A DNA stretch of 64,000 nucleotides from Parasedimentitalea marina (GCF_004006175.1 NZ_CP033219.1:3968001-4032000); one strand, 5' to 3'; shown: positions 16,232 to 25,306, numbered from the stretch's first letter. Notes: generated from the sequence alone by a model not told the origin. Program-made: numbers and translations.

Positions 16232-16663
16232 TCAGGTCAAAGCAACATCAAGCAGCAGCGCCGCAATCACAATGCACAGCGGGCCATAGCGGGTTTGGTC
16301 AAGCCGGGCAAAGGGCTGCTCGGGTGTCATTGCGCGCCATTGCGGAATATAGGCGGCAAGCCCCCGGAACGAAAACACAAGGATCATGGCCACCAGCAAA
16401 ATACGGTACATCCGAAACAGCATAAACCCCGGCATCAGACCCGCATATGCCAACACGACATGGGCAGCTCCGGCCAACACCACTGCGACAATCAAACTGG
16501 CCAGTCGCGAGGGCATCTTCTGAATACCTGCGCTGCCAACGACTGTCTTGGCCAAAGTTTTCTCGTCCACCGCCGGCCAATGGCTGCCCGCAGCCCACAG
16601 CAGATGCAGCAGTACAATCACCAGCAATACGATCACGACGAGTATGGCGCTGAAGGGCATCAT
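16232..16663 (-). CDS. DUF3995-type integral membrane protein
   Basis: About 143 residues with four hydrophobic segments. LLHLLWAAGSHWPAVDEKTL near the N-terminus and GLMPGFMLFRMYRILL later are typical of DUF3995 proteins, whose function is unknown. A TTG-initiated frame begins at 16684. The ATG at 16663 is preceded by AGGA at a slightly long distance, and a second ATG follows directly at 16660. It probably forms a two-gene unit with rarD, 22 bp downstream. Confidence 0.72.
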   Translation of the reverse strand: MMPFSAILVVIVLLVIVLLHLLWAAGSHWPAVDEKTLAKTVVGSAGIQKMPSRLASLIVAVVLAGAAHVVLAYAGLMPGFMLFRMYRILLVAMILVFSFRGLAAYIPQWRAMTPEQPFARLDQTRYGPLCIVIAALLLDVALT

Positions 16664-16875
16664 TTGGGTGTATTTCCTGAACAATTATCTAACCGCATGG
16701 CTTTCACCAATCGGCAACATGTTCAACAGAAATCGGAAGCAATCACACGGCCTTGGTCAAGGCTGCTGCCATGGATACAACCACGTATTATGGGCGGACA
16801 TGTCAGACCCGGCGCGTCCGCCGGGCCCTCGTTTTCATGTGAATGCCGCTCTTAGACGGCGGCACTTTGCCCGGG

Positions 16876-19326
16876 TCAGACTTTTGTGCGTTCGGACTTG
16901 GGATCATACATCGGCTTCAAGGACGCTTCGGCCTTAACCCGCGTGCCCATCACATCGATTTCATAGGTAGAGCCCAAAATGTCAGCAGCGCTTTCCCCCT
17001 CGCATGGAACATAGCCCATTCCGATGGCGGCCCCCAGCGTGTGGCCGTAGTTGCCCGAGCTGATATAGCCAACAATCTGACCATCCCGGATCAGCGGCTC
17101 GTTGTGATACAGCAGCGGTTCGGGGTCGGTCAGTTTGAACTGCACCATGCGGGTCTTAGGCCCGGTCTCTTTCCGCTTTAACACCGCATCACGTCCAATG
17201 AAGTCAGGCTTATCCGTTTTTACCGCAAAGCCAAGACCGGCATCGATCACATGATCTTCGCAGGTGATGTCATGGCCAAAGTGGCGAAATCCCTTTTCGA
17301 TCCGACAGCTGTCCATCATATGCATGCCGCACAGTTTCAACCCCATGTCTTGTCCTGCCTCTGACAGGGTCTCAAAGACATGACCCGCCATGTCAGAGCT
17401 AACATAGATCTCCCAACCCAGCTCACCCACATAGGTCACACGATGAACCCGTGCCAGGCCCATGCCCAGTTCGATCTCTTGTGCGGTGCCAAAAGGGTTC
17501 ACCGCGTTGGAGAAATCATTGGGAGAGACTTTTTGCAGCAGTTCACGCGACCGAGGTCCCATCACTGCCAGCACACCCTCGCCAGCGGTTACATCGGTCA
17601 GAACCACCCGAAATTCGCCCTGATTGCGCATCATCCAGGTCTGATCTGCCAGACGTGTACCTGAAGGGGTCACCACCAGATATGCAGTCTCAGTCAGGCG
17701 AGTCACGGTGACATCTGCCTCGATCCCGCCGCCTGCGTTCAGGAATTGAGTATAAACAATCTTGCCAACTGGCACCGATAGATTGGCACCACACACATAG
17801 TTCAGGAAGGGTTCTGCATCCGGGCCTTCGACACGGATCTTGCCAAAGGAAGACATGTCATACATGCCCACGTTCTCGCGCACCGCACGGTGTTCCGCAG
17901 CCGAATTTTCGAACCAGTTCTGACGTTTCCAGCTGTATTCGTATTCGCGCTTCTGACCTTCGTCGGCAAACCAGTTGGCACGTTCCCAACCGGCGGTCTC
18001 GCCCATCACCGCGCCCTGATCCAACAACTGTTGGTGGAATGGTGTGCGGCGAACCCCACGCGCGGTGGCCTTTTGGCGATACGGGAAGTGGTCCGCATAC
18101 AGCAAGCCCAAGGTTTCCTTGGACCGCTCGTACAGGTAGTGCTGATTGCCTTGAAATGGGTGCATCCGGCTGACATCCACATCGCCCAGATCAAACGGCT
18201 TTTCGCCTGCGTCCATCCACTGCGCCAAGGCCATTCCGGCGCCACCAGCCGACTGAATACCAATCGAGTTAAAGCCCGCTGCAACCCAAACATTATCCAT
18301 CTCAGGCGCCTGACCCAGATGATATGCATCATCCGGGGTAAAGCTCTCAGGACCGTTAAAGAAGGTATGGATACCGGCCTCGGCCAGCATCGGCATCCGC
18401 TCGCAGGCGGCTTCAAGAATCGGCTCAAAGTGATCGAAATCTTCGGGCAGCTGGTCAAATTCAAAACGCTCCGAGATACCCTCCATGCCCCAAGGTTTGG
18501 CGTTGGGCTCAAAGGCCCCCAGCAGGATCTTTCCAGCGTCTTCCTTGTAATAGGCGCATTCATCCGGCACCCGCAGCACTGGCATCTGGCTCAGACCGGG
18601 AATGGCCTCGGTGACGATATAGAAATGCTCACAGGCATGTAGCGGCACATTTGTCCCCGCCATCTTGCCAACCTCGCGGCCCCACATGCCGGCACAGTTC
18701 ACCACCATGTCTGCCTCTATATGGCCCTGCTGCTCTCCGTCATCACTGACCCAGTCCACGCCAGTCACCCGGCGGCCCTGTTTGGACATGCCAGTCACCT
18801 TGATGCGTTCCTTGATCAGCGCGCCGTTCTGACGTGCGCCTTTGGCCAAGGCCAGCGCAATATTGGCCGGATCCGCCTGCCCGTCGGTGGGCAACCAGAT
18901 ACCACCCGTCACACCATCCAGGTTCAAATGTTCATAGCGCTGTTTCACTTCGGCCGGTGTCAGCTCTTCGGCGGGGACCCCAAAGGCTCGCGCCATGGCG
19001 GCACTGCGGAACAACTCTTCGCGCCGCTCATCGGTCAAAGCAACCGAAATTGACCCACATTGGCGCAGCCCTGTGGACACGCCTGTTTCCCCTTCAAGCC
19101 CGTGATACAGCTCGGCAGAATAACGTGCCAGTTTGGTCATGTTAGAGCTGGCGCGCAGCTGACCGATCAACCCAGCCGCATGCCATGTGGTGCCCGACGT
19201 CAGCTGTTTACGTTCCAGCAGCACCACATCCTGCCACCCCAGTTTGGCCAGATGATAGGCCACCGAACAGCCGATTACACCGCCGCCGATAATGACCACA
19301 CGGGCCTTGTTGGGAAGATCGTTCAT
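16876..19326 (-). CDS. Dimethylglycine/sarcosine dehydrogenase-type flavoprotein (FAD + GcvT domains)
   Basis: An 816-residue enzyme combining an N-terminal DAO-type FAD domain (VVIIGGGVIGCSVAYHLAKLG; TTWHAAGLIGQLR with the His used for covalent FAD in this family) and a C-terminal GcvT-like folate-binding domain. YDMSSFGKIRVEGPDAEPFL marks the start of the second part, and SCRIEKGFRHFGHDI and GYISSGNYGHTLG lie later. Such enzymes oxidatively demethylate dimethylglycine or sarcosine and pass the methyl group to tetrahydrofolate as 5,10-methylene-THF. A GlxA-type AraC regulator gene of the GbdR/CdhR kind lies directly upstream on the same strand, supporting glycine-betaine-derived substrates. 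The GGAG ribosome binding site supports the start. Confidence 0.9.
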   Translation of the reverse strand: MNDLPNKARVVIIGGGVIGCSVAYHLAKLGWQDVVLLERKQLTSGTTWHAAGLIGQLRASSNMTKLARYSAELYHGLEGETGVSTGLRQCGSISVALTDERREELFRSAAMARAFGVPAEELTPAEVKQRYEHLNLDGVTGGIWLPTDGQADPANIALALAKGARQNGALIKERIKVTGMSKQGRRVTGVDWVSDDGEQQGHIEADMVVNCAGMWGREVGKMAGTNVPLHACEHFYIVTEAIPGLSQMPVLRVPDECAYYKEDAGKILLGAFEPNAKPWGMEGISERFEFDQLPEDFDHFEPILEAACERMPMLAEAGIHTFFNGPESFTPDDAYHLGQAPEMDNVWVAAGFNSIGIQSAGGAGMALAQWMDAGEKPFDLGDVDVSRMHPFQGNQHYLYERSKETLGLLYADHFPYRQKATARGVRRTPFHQQLLDQGAVMGETAGWERANWFADEGQKREYEYSWKRQNWFENSAAEHRAVRENVGMYDMSSFGKIRVEGPDAEPFLNYVCGANLSVPVGKIVYTQFLNAGGGIEADVTVTRLTETAYLVVTPSGTRLADQTWMMRNQGEFRVVLTDVTAGEGVLAVMGPRSRELLQKVSPNDFSNAVNPFGTAQEIELGMGLARVHRVTYVGELGWEIYVSSDMAGHVFETLSEAGQDMGLKLCGMHMMDSCRIEKGFRHFGHDITCEDHVIDAGLGFAVKTDKPDFIGRDAVLKRKETGPKTRMVQFKLTDPEPLLYHNEPLIRDGQIVGYISSGNYGHTLGAAIGMGYVPCEGESAADILGSTYEIDVMGTRVKAEASLKPMYDPKSERTKV

Positions 19327-19375
19327 GACATCGCTCCAGACTCAAAAATTCCAGATCAACCTGTCATGTCACTGC

Positions 19376-19394
19376 AAATGAAAATGCATCATTT
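19376..19394. promoter_or_regulatory. Inverted repeat upstream of the dehydrogenase gene
   Basis: AAATGA-N7-TCATTT lies 50-68 bp upstream of the flavoprotein start codon, in the 85-bp gap after the regulator gene. It is a candidate site for the GlxA-type regulator or a promoter element. Confidence 0.35.
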
Positions 19395-19411
19395 CCGCCA
19401 TATTTTGACGA

Positions 19412-20425
19412 TTATTCATCATTTGTGACGGGTACATTTGCTCCCTTGCCGCCCGCCATACGACGCTTGCGCAGTACCAGAGGGGACACACCGAATTGTG
19501 CCTTATACAGGCTGGAAAAACCGCTGGGAAAGCCACATACCAGACCGACTTCACCAACACTAAGATTGGTGTTCAACAAAAGATTGTTGGCCTTGCTCAA
19601 CCGGATTTCACGATAAAAACTGTTTGGCGTAGTGTCAAAATTGGCCCGAAACCTGCGCTCTAACGAGCGGGCGGACAGGCCCACCTGCCGGGACAGATCG
19701 GAAATCGGCACCGGCTCCTCGATATTGTCCTGCATGATCTGAACGCAGCGATCAAGCTCGGCATCGCCAGTGGTATTACTGCCCGCCCCACCAAACGGTT
19801 GACGGGTTGAAAAGTCCCGAATGCGGTCGTGCAACAGAACATTGGCCACCGTCACCAACGCAGCCGGCGAAATATGCCGCCCCATCAGGGCCAGCACCAC
19901 ATCCACGGTGGCCCCCATACCGGCACAGGTCACCACCAGGCCGTCTTCGCTGGCAAGCGCGCTGTCCGCCTCGAACAGGCTGCTGCGTTCGCGCATCAAG
20001 GCCGAGTTTTCCCAATGGGTAGACAGGTGTTGCGCCGCTCCCCCTCGATCCTTGATGTATCGGCTTGCGGCCTCGGCCAAGAGGAACACCTGCGCCCCAC
20101 GATAGGTATAAGCCGAGATCAGCGACGGCGGCGAAAGCGCCGGGCAATCGGGATCGCTATTGCCGATTATAAAGGCATAATCTGCCGTAGGCCGGTCGAC
20201 AAAGGGGGTCGATTTGACAAAGGCCTCGCAGCGGCTTTCGATTAACCCGCCCTTGGCTGAACGATAGGTCCAGGCAAACTGAGGTTGTGCTGCGATCCGG
20301 TTCGCTATGCGCAATGCATCTACGATGGCGGCAACTTCAAGCAGCACAAAGCCATCGGCAACGATAATGTCGATTTGCCAAACACGAGCGGCTTGCGCGG
20401 TGCTTATATTGGTGGACGTGACCAT
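19412..20425 (-). CDS. GlxA/GbdR-like AraC-family transcriptional regulator
   Basis: A 337-residue protein. The N-terminal ~200 residues form a DJ-1/PfpI-like (class I glutamine amidotransferase-like) sensor domain (DGFVLLEVAAIVDALRIAN; GLVVTCAGMGATVDVVLALM). The C-terminal ~100 residues form an AraC double HTH (PISDLSRQVGLSARSLERRFRA; SVGEVGLVCGFPSGFSSLYKA). This architecture is that of GbdR, CdhR and ArgR, which activate glycine-betaine, carnitine and arginine catabolism. With the adjacent dimethylglycine dehydrogenase-like gene, a role in methylated-glycine use is the best inference. AGGA 9 nt upstream supports the start. Confidence 0.9.
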   Translation of the reverse strand: MVTSTNISTAQAARVWQIDIIVADGFVLLEVAAIVDALRIANRIAAQPQFAWTYRSAKGGLIESRCEAFVKSTPFVDRPTADYAFIIGNSDPDCPALSPPSLISAYTYRGAQVFLLAEAASRYIKDRGGAAQHLSTHWENSALMRERSSLFEADSALASEDGLVVTCAGMGATVDVVLALMGRHISPAALVTVANVLLHDRIRDFSTRQPFGGAGSNTTGDAELDRCVQIMQDNIEEPVPISDLSRQVGLSARSLERRFRANFDTTPNSFYREIRLSKANNLLLNTNLSVGEVGLVCGFPSGFSSLYKAQFGVSPLVLRKRRMAGGKGANVPVTNDE

Positions 20426-20501
20426 GGTAAAAGTCCTAGAGCATCTCAGCTGAAATCCGCAATGTTAAATCAAACGCTGGCGAACGATGAAAGAAGACAC
20501 G

Positions 20502-20801
20502 ATGACGGATCTCCCCTGGCTGGCCATCGTATTGTATCTGCTAGGCATCAACCTCCTGACCCCTGCGCTCTTCGCCTTCGACAAACACCGGGCGCGGCGT
20601 CGGCGATGGCGGATATCGGAACGAAGCTTGTTGTTTTTATGTTTTATAGGCGGAACACCGGGCGCCTATTGGGCGCGCAAGACATTTCGGCATAAGACCC
20701 GAAAACAGCCCTTTTCAATCCGCTTGCATAGTATCGCAGTGTTGCAATGTCTTACTTGCCTGGGACTCATCTGGCAGGTCCTACCGGCCAAAGACTTCTG
20801 A
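20502..20801 (+). CDS. DUF1294 membrane protein
   Basis: A 99-residue protein with a first hydrophobic segment, the conserved FAFDKHRARRRRWRISE, FIGGTPGAYWARKTFRHKTRK and a final membrane segment. This matches DUF1294, small inner-membrane proteins of unknown function that are sometimes fused to cold-shock domains (not here). A start 15 bp upstream is possible; the ATG at 20502 gives the standard N-terminus. Its last 21 bp overlap the 3' end of the convergent msrC-like gene. Confidence 0.82.
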   Translation: MTDLPWLAIVLYLLGINLLTPALFAFDKHRARRRRWRISERSLLFLCFIGGTPGAYWARKTFRHKTRKQPFSIRLHSIAVLQCLTCLGLIWQVLPAKDF

Positions 20802-21233
20802 CAGGATTGCAGTCAGGGCATCAGCATCCTGTTGTGAAAAGGCATCTGGTACATTGCTGTCAATATCGAACACTCCAATCAGGGCGCCAAATCCATCATG
20901 GACCGGCAGCACCAGCTCGGACCGGGTTGAGCTGGCGCAAGCGATGTGGCCCTCGAAAGCATCAACATCAGCCACCAGTTGCGCCTCACCTGTGCGGGCA
21001 GCAGCCCCGCAAACACCCCGCGAAAACGGGATTTTCAGGCAGCCATGACCGCCCTGATAGGGGCCGATTTTCAGTACTTCAGGGGCTGTTACGCGATAAA
21101 AACCGGTCCAGTCGAAGCGATCATCGCTGTGGTGCACCTCGCAGGTGACGGTGGCCATCAGCGCCACCTGATCACTTTCGCCTTCGGTCAAGGCGGCAAT
21201 GGTTTTCGCCAAGTGTATGTAGTCAACAGTCAT
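20781..21233 (-). CDS. msrC: Free methionine-(R)-sulfoxide reductase (GAF domain)
   Basis: A 150-residue single GAF-domain protein. It has Cys65 (GGHGC), Cys75 (RGVCG) and Cys99 (IACASS). Their spacing of 10 and 24 residues equals that of the three redox cysteines of Escherichia coli fRMsr (84, 94, 118), which makes this call firm. It reduces free methionine-R-sulfoxide in the cytosol using thioredoxin. The open frame extends 153 bp upstream through a repeat and hairpin; the ATG at 21233 gives the family N-terminus. It lies downstream of the thiolase gene, with a strong hairpin between them. Confidence 0.92.
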   Translation of the reverse strand: MTVDYIHLAKTIAALTEGESDQVALMATVTCEVHHSDDRFDWTGFYRVTAPEVLKIGPYQGGHGCLKIPFSRGVCGAAARTGEAQLVADVDAFEGHIACASSTRSELVLPVHDGFGALIGVFDIDSNVPDAFSQQDADALTAILSEVFGR

Positions 21234-21253
21234 AGTAAACCTTTTGTTCGGGT

Positions 21254-21273
21254 AGAGGGGGCCAGCCCCCTCT
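21254..21273 (-). terminator. GC-rich hairpin between the thiolase and msrC genes
   Basis: AGAGGGGGC and GCCCCCTCT form a 9-bp dyad with a 2-nt centre. It follows the stop-associated repeat downstream of the thiolase gene. There is no long U-run, so termination efficiency is uncertain. Confidence 0.55.
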
Positions 21274-21287
21274 TGGCCTAGTGGCCA

Positions 21288-21319
21288 ATTCACCCCCGGG
21301 ATATTTTTGGCCAGATGAA
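21288..21319 (-). repeat. Stop-codon-associated repeat, copy B
   Basis: On the minus strand this reads GGCCAAAAATATCCCGGGGG and ends GTGAAT, starting 3 nt after the thiolase stop codon. It matches 8004-8036 apart from one substitution and a one-base gap. A GC-rich hairpin follows in both cases. Confidence 0.7.
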
Positions 21320-21321
21320 GA

Positions 21322-22494
21322 TCAGACCCGTTCAATAGCAATGGCCGTCCCTTCACCGCCGCCGATGCAGATGGCAGCAATGCCACGTTGTAGGCCGCGT
21401 TTTTCCAGTGCGTTCAGCAGTGTCACTATGATCCGTGCACCAGAGGCACCAATCGGGTGGCCCAAGGCGCAGGCACCACCGTTGACGTTCACGATGTCGC
21501 GGGAGAGGCCCATTTCACGCATGAAAGCCATCGGCACCACGGCAAAAGCCTCGTTTACTTCCCATAGGTCGACGTCCTCTGTGGTCCAGCCAATGCGTTG
21601 CATCAGTTTTTCGACAGCAGGAACCGGAGCGGTGGTGAACAGGCCTGGTGCCTGAGCATGGCTGGCATATCCAAGGATTTTTGCGCGCATGCTGAGGCCT
21701 TGCGCCTTGGCGGCCTCGGTTGAGGCCAAGACAAGAGCGGCAGCACCGTCTGAAATGGACGATGCATTGGCGGCAGTGACCGTCCCGTCCTTACGGAAAG
21801 CAGGTTTCAGGGTTGGGATTTTCTCAGGGCGTGCCGATTTGGGCTGCTCATCCGCATCTGAAACAACCTCCCCTTTTCGGGTCTCGACCGTTACGGGCGT
21901 GATTTCATCGTCAAAGGCTTTGTTTGCCTGTGCGTCCAGTGCATTAGAGAGAGAACGCAGTGCAAATTCATCCTGCTCTTGCCGGGTGAATTGGTAGGTT
22001 TCGGCGCAGTCCTCGGCGAAGCTACCCATCAGGCGACCCTTGTCATAGGCATCCTCCAGGCCATCCAGAAACATGTGATCGATCACTTGATTGTGGCCGA
22101 TACGGGCGCCACCGCGCATTTTGGGCAGCAAGTAGGGCGCGTTGGACATGCTTTCCATGCCACCAGCAACCATTGTGTTCGCATGGCCCAAAGCAATCTG
22201 GTCGTAGGCCATCATTGCAGCTTTCATGCCGGATCCACACATTTTGTTCAACGTTGTCGCAGGCACCTCTTCGCCCAGCCCGGCCGCAAAGCCTGCCTGA
22301 CGCGCCGGTGCCTGCCCCTGGCCCGCTGACAGAACACATCCCATCAGGACTTCGTCAACAGTTGCTGTGCCTGCGCCATCCAGGGCTGCACGAATCGCCG
22401 CGCCACCTAGATCAGCAGCAGTCACCCCGTCAAACATCCCCTGAAAACCGCCCATTGGTGTGCGCGCGGCACCCGCAATCACAACTTCTTTCAT
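21322..22494 (-). CDS. Acetyl-CoA C-acetyltransferase (thiolase)
   Basis: A 390-residue thiolase. TTLNKMCGSGMKA contains the acyl-accepting cysteine, GGMESMSNAPYL is the family loop, VNVNGGACALGHPIGASGARI holds the catalytic His, and AAICIGGGEG the second active-site Cys. The length fits biosynthetic/degradative thiolases of the PhaA/AtoB type; the FadA type is also possible. The ATG at 22494 follows GGAGGGAAGAG. There are no PHB or beta-oxidation partners next to it, so the pathway (ketone body, acetoacetyl-CoA or fatty acid) is unresolved. Confidence 0.95.
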   Translation of the reverse strand: MKEVVIAGAARTPMGGFQGMFDGVTAADLGGAAIRAALDGAGTATVDEVLMGCVLSAGQGQAPARQAGFAAGLGEEVPATTLNKMCGSGMKAAMMAYDQIALGHANTMVAGGMESMSNAPYLLPKMRGGARIGHNQVIDHMFLDGLEDAYDKGRLMGSFAEDCAETYQFTRQEQDEFALRSLSNALDAQANKAFDDEITPVTVETRKGEVVSDADEQPKSARPEKIPTLKPAFRKDGTVTAANASSISDGAAALVLASTEAAKAQGLSMRAKILGYASHAQAPGLFTTAPVPAVEKLMQRIGWTTEDVDLWEVNEAFAVVPMAFMREMGLSRDIVNVNGGACALGHPIGASGARIIVTLLNALEKRGLQRGIAAICIGGGEGTAIAIERV

Positions 22495-22588
22495 GCTCTT
22501 CCCTCCATTAGCTGGACCATGCATACAAAATGGTAAGGAATGCGGTCTAGACTACTTGAGTAACGAATTATCATTTTGGGGGGTAAAA

Positions 22589-22927
22589 ATGAGCCTGACT
22601 AGCACCATGACGGACAGCGGCCAGATTGTGACGGTGAACGCCGAACGCATTGATGCAGCCATCGCCATTCAATTCAAAGAGGACATGCGCAGCGAAACCG
22701 AAAGCGGTGCAAGCAGGGTCATCCTTGATTTGTCAGAGGTACAATTCATTGATTCCAGCGGATTAGGTGCCATTGTGGCCGCTATGAAGCAACTCGGCAG
22801 CAACCGAAAACTGGATCTCGCTGGCCTGAGCCCAATGGTCGAAAAGGTATTTCGGTTGACCCGTATGGATACCGTCTTTGACCTTTATGCCTCACTGAAC
22901 GAGGCCACAGCCGCTAACAAAATTTGA
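22589..22927 (+). CDS. STAS-domain anti-sigma factor antagonist (RsbV/SpoIIAA-like)
   Basis: A 112-residue STAS domain. VILDLSEVQFIDSSGLGAIVAAMK carries the conserved DSSG whose serine is phosphorylated by the partner kinase in RsbV and SpoIIAA. The start at 22589 follows GGGGGGTAAAA. Only 3 bp separate it from the RsbW-like kinase gene, indicating translational coupling. No sigma factor gene or SpoIIE/RsbU phosphatase lies in the window, so the output of this partner switch is encoded elsewhere. Confidence 0.9.
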   Translation: MSLTSTMTDSGQIVTVNAERIDAAIAIQFKEDMRSETESGASRVILDLSEVQFIDSSGLGAIVAAMKQLGSNRKLDLAGLSPMVEKVFRLTRMDTVFDLYASLNEATAANKI

Positions 22928-22930
22928 TAT

Positions 22931-23407
22931 ATGGAATTGAAGGCGCAACCCGCGCAGATTGAGAACTCGATGGTCGACTCTTTTGCCTGCTCGTTCCTTG
23001 CCACGGAACTAGATGCCCGTAGCGGCATCGGTTCAGTGGTAGAACGTCTGCGCCGCATGGGATTGCCGGAAGCCCGCGCCGGTGATGTGCAAATTGCACT
23101 GGCAGAGGCCGTAAACAACGTGGTTGAACACGCCTATGCCGATGCGGCCCCTGGTGATGTGAGCATAGGGTATAGTCTGGACGCAAAACAGTTGTGGGTC
23201 AGCATTCGTGATGCCGGTCTCCCCCTGCCCAACAAAAACCTGACCACAGGCCAGCCTGCCGACCTGTCTGTCCCGCTTGAAGATCTGCCAGAGGGTGGAT
23301 TTGGCTGGTTTCTTATTCGCGAGCTGACAAGCGACATTAAATACGAACGCAATGACGGAAAAAACCGGCTGTCTCTTTGCTTCGATATTAGCAAGGGCGA
23401 GTCTTAA
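22931..23407 (+). CDS. RsbW-like anti-sigma serine kinase (HATPase)
   Basis: A 158-residue GHKL ATPase. QIALAEAVNNVVEHAY is the N-box, SIRDAGLPLP corresponds to the G1 box (D-x-G), and GGFGWFLIRELTSDI the G2 region. There is no sensor or dimerisation domain, as expected for RsbW and SpoIIAB. Known members phosphorylate their STAS antagonist and sequester a sigma factor. It is co-transcribed with the STAS gene upstream. The following 266 bp up to the gamma-glutamyltransferase gene contain no clear gene. Confidence 0.9.
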   Translation: MELKAQPAQIENSMVDSFACSFLATELDARSGIGSVVERLRRMGLPEARAGDVQIALAEAVNNVVEHAYADAAPGDVSIGYSLDAKQLWVSIRDAGLPLPNKNLTTGQPADLSVPLEDLPEGGFGWFLIRELTSDIKYERNDGKNRLSLCFDISKGES

Positions 23408-23673
23408 ACACTGCCCCACCAACCACCATGCCACAAAACCGCCGCAAAATTGGCAAATCTGCGCCCAACCTGTATGCAAAACGTTAGGGGTAGCTGCTCA
23501 TAGCTTCCCTCGGCGCCGCGTTCAACAGCCCCCACCCAGTGCGCGTCGCCGGGGAATTCCCCACACACACCAAATTCAAGCCGACCAGCACCGTGAACCA
23601 GTGGTTTCAATTTGCGGATTGCGTTTCCCTGCCCAACTTCTAGTCTTCCGGCAACAACAAGGGGACACAAGCG

Positions 23674-25251
23674 ATGCGCGATTTTCAACTACCTGGCAGA
23701 TCGGCGGTCTATGCCGAGAACGGCCTTTGCGCGACATCTCATCCGCTGGCGGCCGGAGCGGCCATTGATATCCTCAAGCGCGGTGGCAATGCCATGGACG
23801 CAGCTATTGCAGGCGCTGTTCTGCTGGGCATTTGCGAACCTCAAATGACCGGTATCGGCGGTGATTGCTTTATGCTCTATAACCGCCCGGGCAGTCACGA
23901 GGTGCAGGCGTTTAATGGGTCGGGCCGTGCGCCTGCAGCGGCCAATGCGGCAACCCTGCGTGACCAGGGGCACAAGGTTATTCCAATCCACAGCGCCCAT
24001 GCCGTGACAGTTCCCGGTGCGATAGACGCGTTTTGTCATCTGGCCGAAACCGAAGGTCGGCTGGGGCTTGATGCGCTGCTAGAACCTGCAATTCATTACG
24101 CCGATACTGGGGTTCCTGTTGCACCACGGGTGGCCTTTGACTGGATCAATTCCGCCCCCACATTGCAGGGCGCAGCGCGCAAACACTATCTTCTGGATGG
24201 CCAACCACCCCTTGTCGGGCAGATGTTTCGGGCACAGGGGCAGGCCGAGGTCCTGCGGCGCATCGCCCGGGATGGTCGCGACGCCTTCTATACCGGCGAA
24301 ATAGCCGAGGATATGCTTACCGCCCTCGCGACGCAGGGCGGCGTCCACAGCGCCGATGACTTTGCCAATACCACCTGCATGGCGACCACCCCGGTCAGTG
24401 GTGACTACAAGGGAACCGAATTGGTCGAGCACCCGCCCAACGGTCAGGGCGCCACTGCCATTTTGATGCTCAACATACTGAAACATTTCGACATTGTAGG
24501 AATGGATCCGCTTGGCGCCCAACGCACCCATATAGAGGCCGAGGCCGCCAAACTGGCTTATGATGCCCGCAATCGTTTCATCGCTGATCCCGATCACATG
24601 GCCCGTCTGCAGCATATGCTGGCACCTGAAACGGCGGCCGGACTTGCAGAACTGATCAGTCCAAACCGCGCCATGTCCGCAGCCGCCCCGCTCAGCGAGT
24701 CCGTGCACAAAGACACGATTTACATCACCGTGGTCGACAAGGACCGCATGGCAGTGTCGCTGATCTATTCGATTTTCCACGGATTTGGCTCGGGCATCGC
24801 CTCTGAAAAATTCGGTATTCTACTGCAGAACCGTGGCGCAGGCTTTACACTGGAACCGGGCCATCCAAATGAGCTGGGCGGCGGCAAGCGGCCAATGCAC
24901 ACAATCATTCCAGGCATGCTGCGCCAGAATGGACGGGTGGCTATGCCCTTTGGCGTAATGGGTGGGGCCTATCAGCCCAACGGCCACGCGCGACTGGTCT
25001 CAAACCTGACCGATTTTGACATGGATCTTCAGGCCGCAATGGATGCACCACGGGCCTTTTCCGACGGTGGTGTTTTGAATGTCGAACGGGGGTACCCGGA
25101 TGCAGTACGTCAACAATTGTCCGACCTTGGACACAACGTTGAAATACCTCAAACGGCTATTGGCGGATCTCAGGCCATCCGCATCCGCAGTGATGGTGTG
25201 CTGGAAGGTGCCAGTGATCCGCGCAAAGATGGCTGTGCATTGGGATATTAA
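23674..25251 (+). CDS. Gamma-glutamyltransferase family protein
   Basis: A 525-residue Ntn-hydrolase of the GGT family. The autocatalytic threonine is expected at the start of TIYITVVDKDRMAV (canonical TTHYSVVDKDG). GGNAMDAAIAGAVLLGICEPQMTGIGGD is the family signature, and NELGGGKRPMHTIIP the substrate-site segment. No signal peptide is evident (MRDFQLPGRSAVYAENG), which is common for this alphaproteobacterial branch, so a cytosolic hydrolase or transferase acting on gamma-glutamyl or related amides is likelier than a periplasmic glutathione hydrolase. The AAGGGG ribosome binding site supports the start. Confidence 0.9.
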   Translation: MRDFQLPGRSAVYAENGLCATSHPLAAGAAIDILKRGGNAMDAAIAGAVLLGICEPQMTGIGGDCFMLYNRPGSHEVQAFNGSGRAPAAANAATLRDQGHKVIPIHSAHAVTVPGAIDAFCHLAETEGRLGLDALLEPAIHYADTGVPVAPRVAFDWINSAPTLQGAARKHYLLDGQPPLVGQMFRAQGQAEVLRRIARDGRDAFYTGEIAEDMLTALATQGGVHSADDFANTTCMATTPVSGDYKGTELVEHPPNGQGATAILMLNILKHFDIVGMDPLGAQRTHIEAEAAKLAYDARNRFIADPDHMARLQHMLAPETAAGLAELISPNRAMSAAAPLSESVHKDTIYITVVDKDRMAVSLIYSIFHGFGSGIASEKFGILLQNRGAGFTLEPGHPNELGGGKRPMHTIIPGMLRQNGRVAMPFGVMGGAYQPNGHARLVSNLTDFDMDLQAAMDAPRAFSDGGVLNVERGYPDAVRQQLSDLGHNVEIPQTAIGGSQAIRIRSDGVLEGASDPRKDGCALGY

Positions 25252-25267
25252 CCAGCGATCAGTGCAG

Positions 25268-25287
25268 GGTGCGTGCTTGCACGCACC
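25268..25287. terminator. Hairpin between convergent ggt-like and hspQ genes
   Basis: GGTGCGTGC-TT-GCACGCACC is a perfect 9-bp dyad 16 bp after the gamma-glutamyltransferase stop. It lacks a U-run, so it may terminate weakly or protect the 3' end. Confidence 0.55.
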
Positions 25288-25306
25288 TTCTGCGCAGTTG
25301 GTATCG

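Noticed and set aside
23408..23673. Small genes in the gap between the RsbW-like and gamma-glutamyltransferase genes
   Set aside because: Frames on both strands are open but overlap real genes. They lack ribosome binding sites and recognisable domains.
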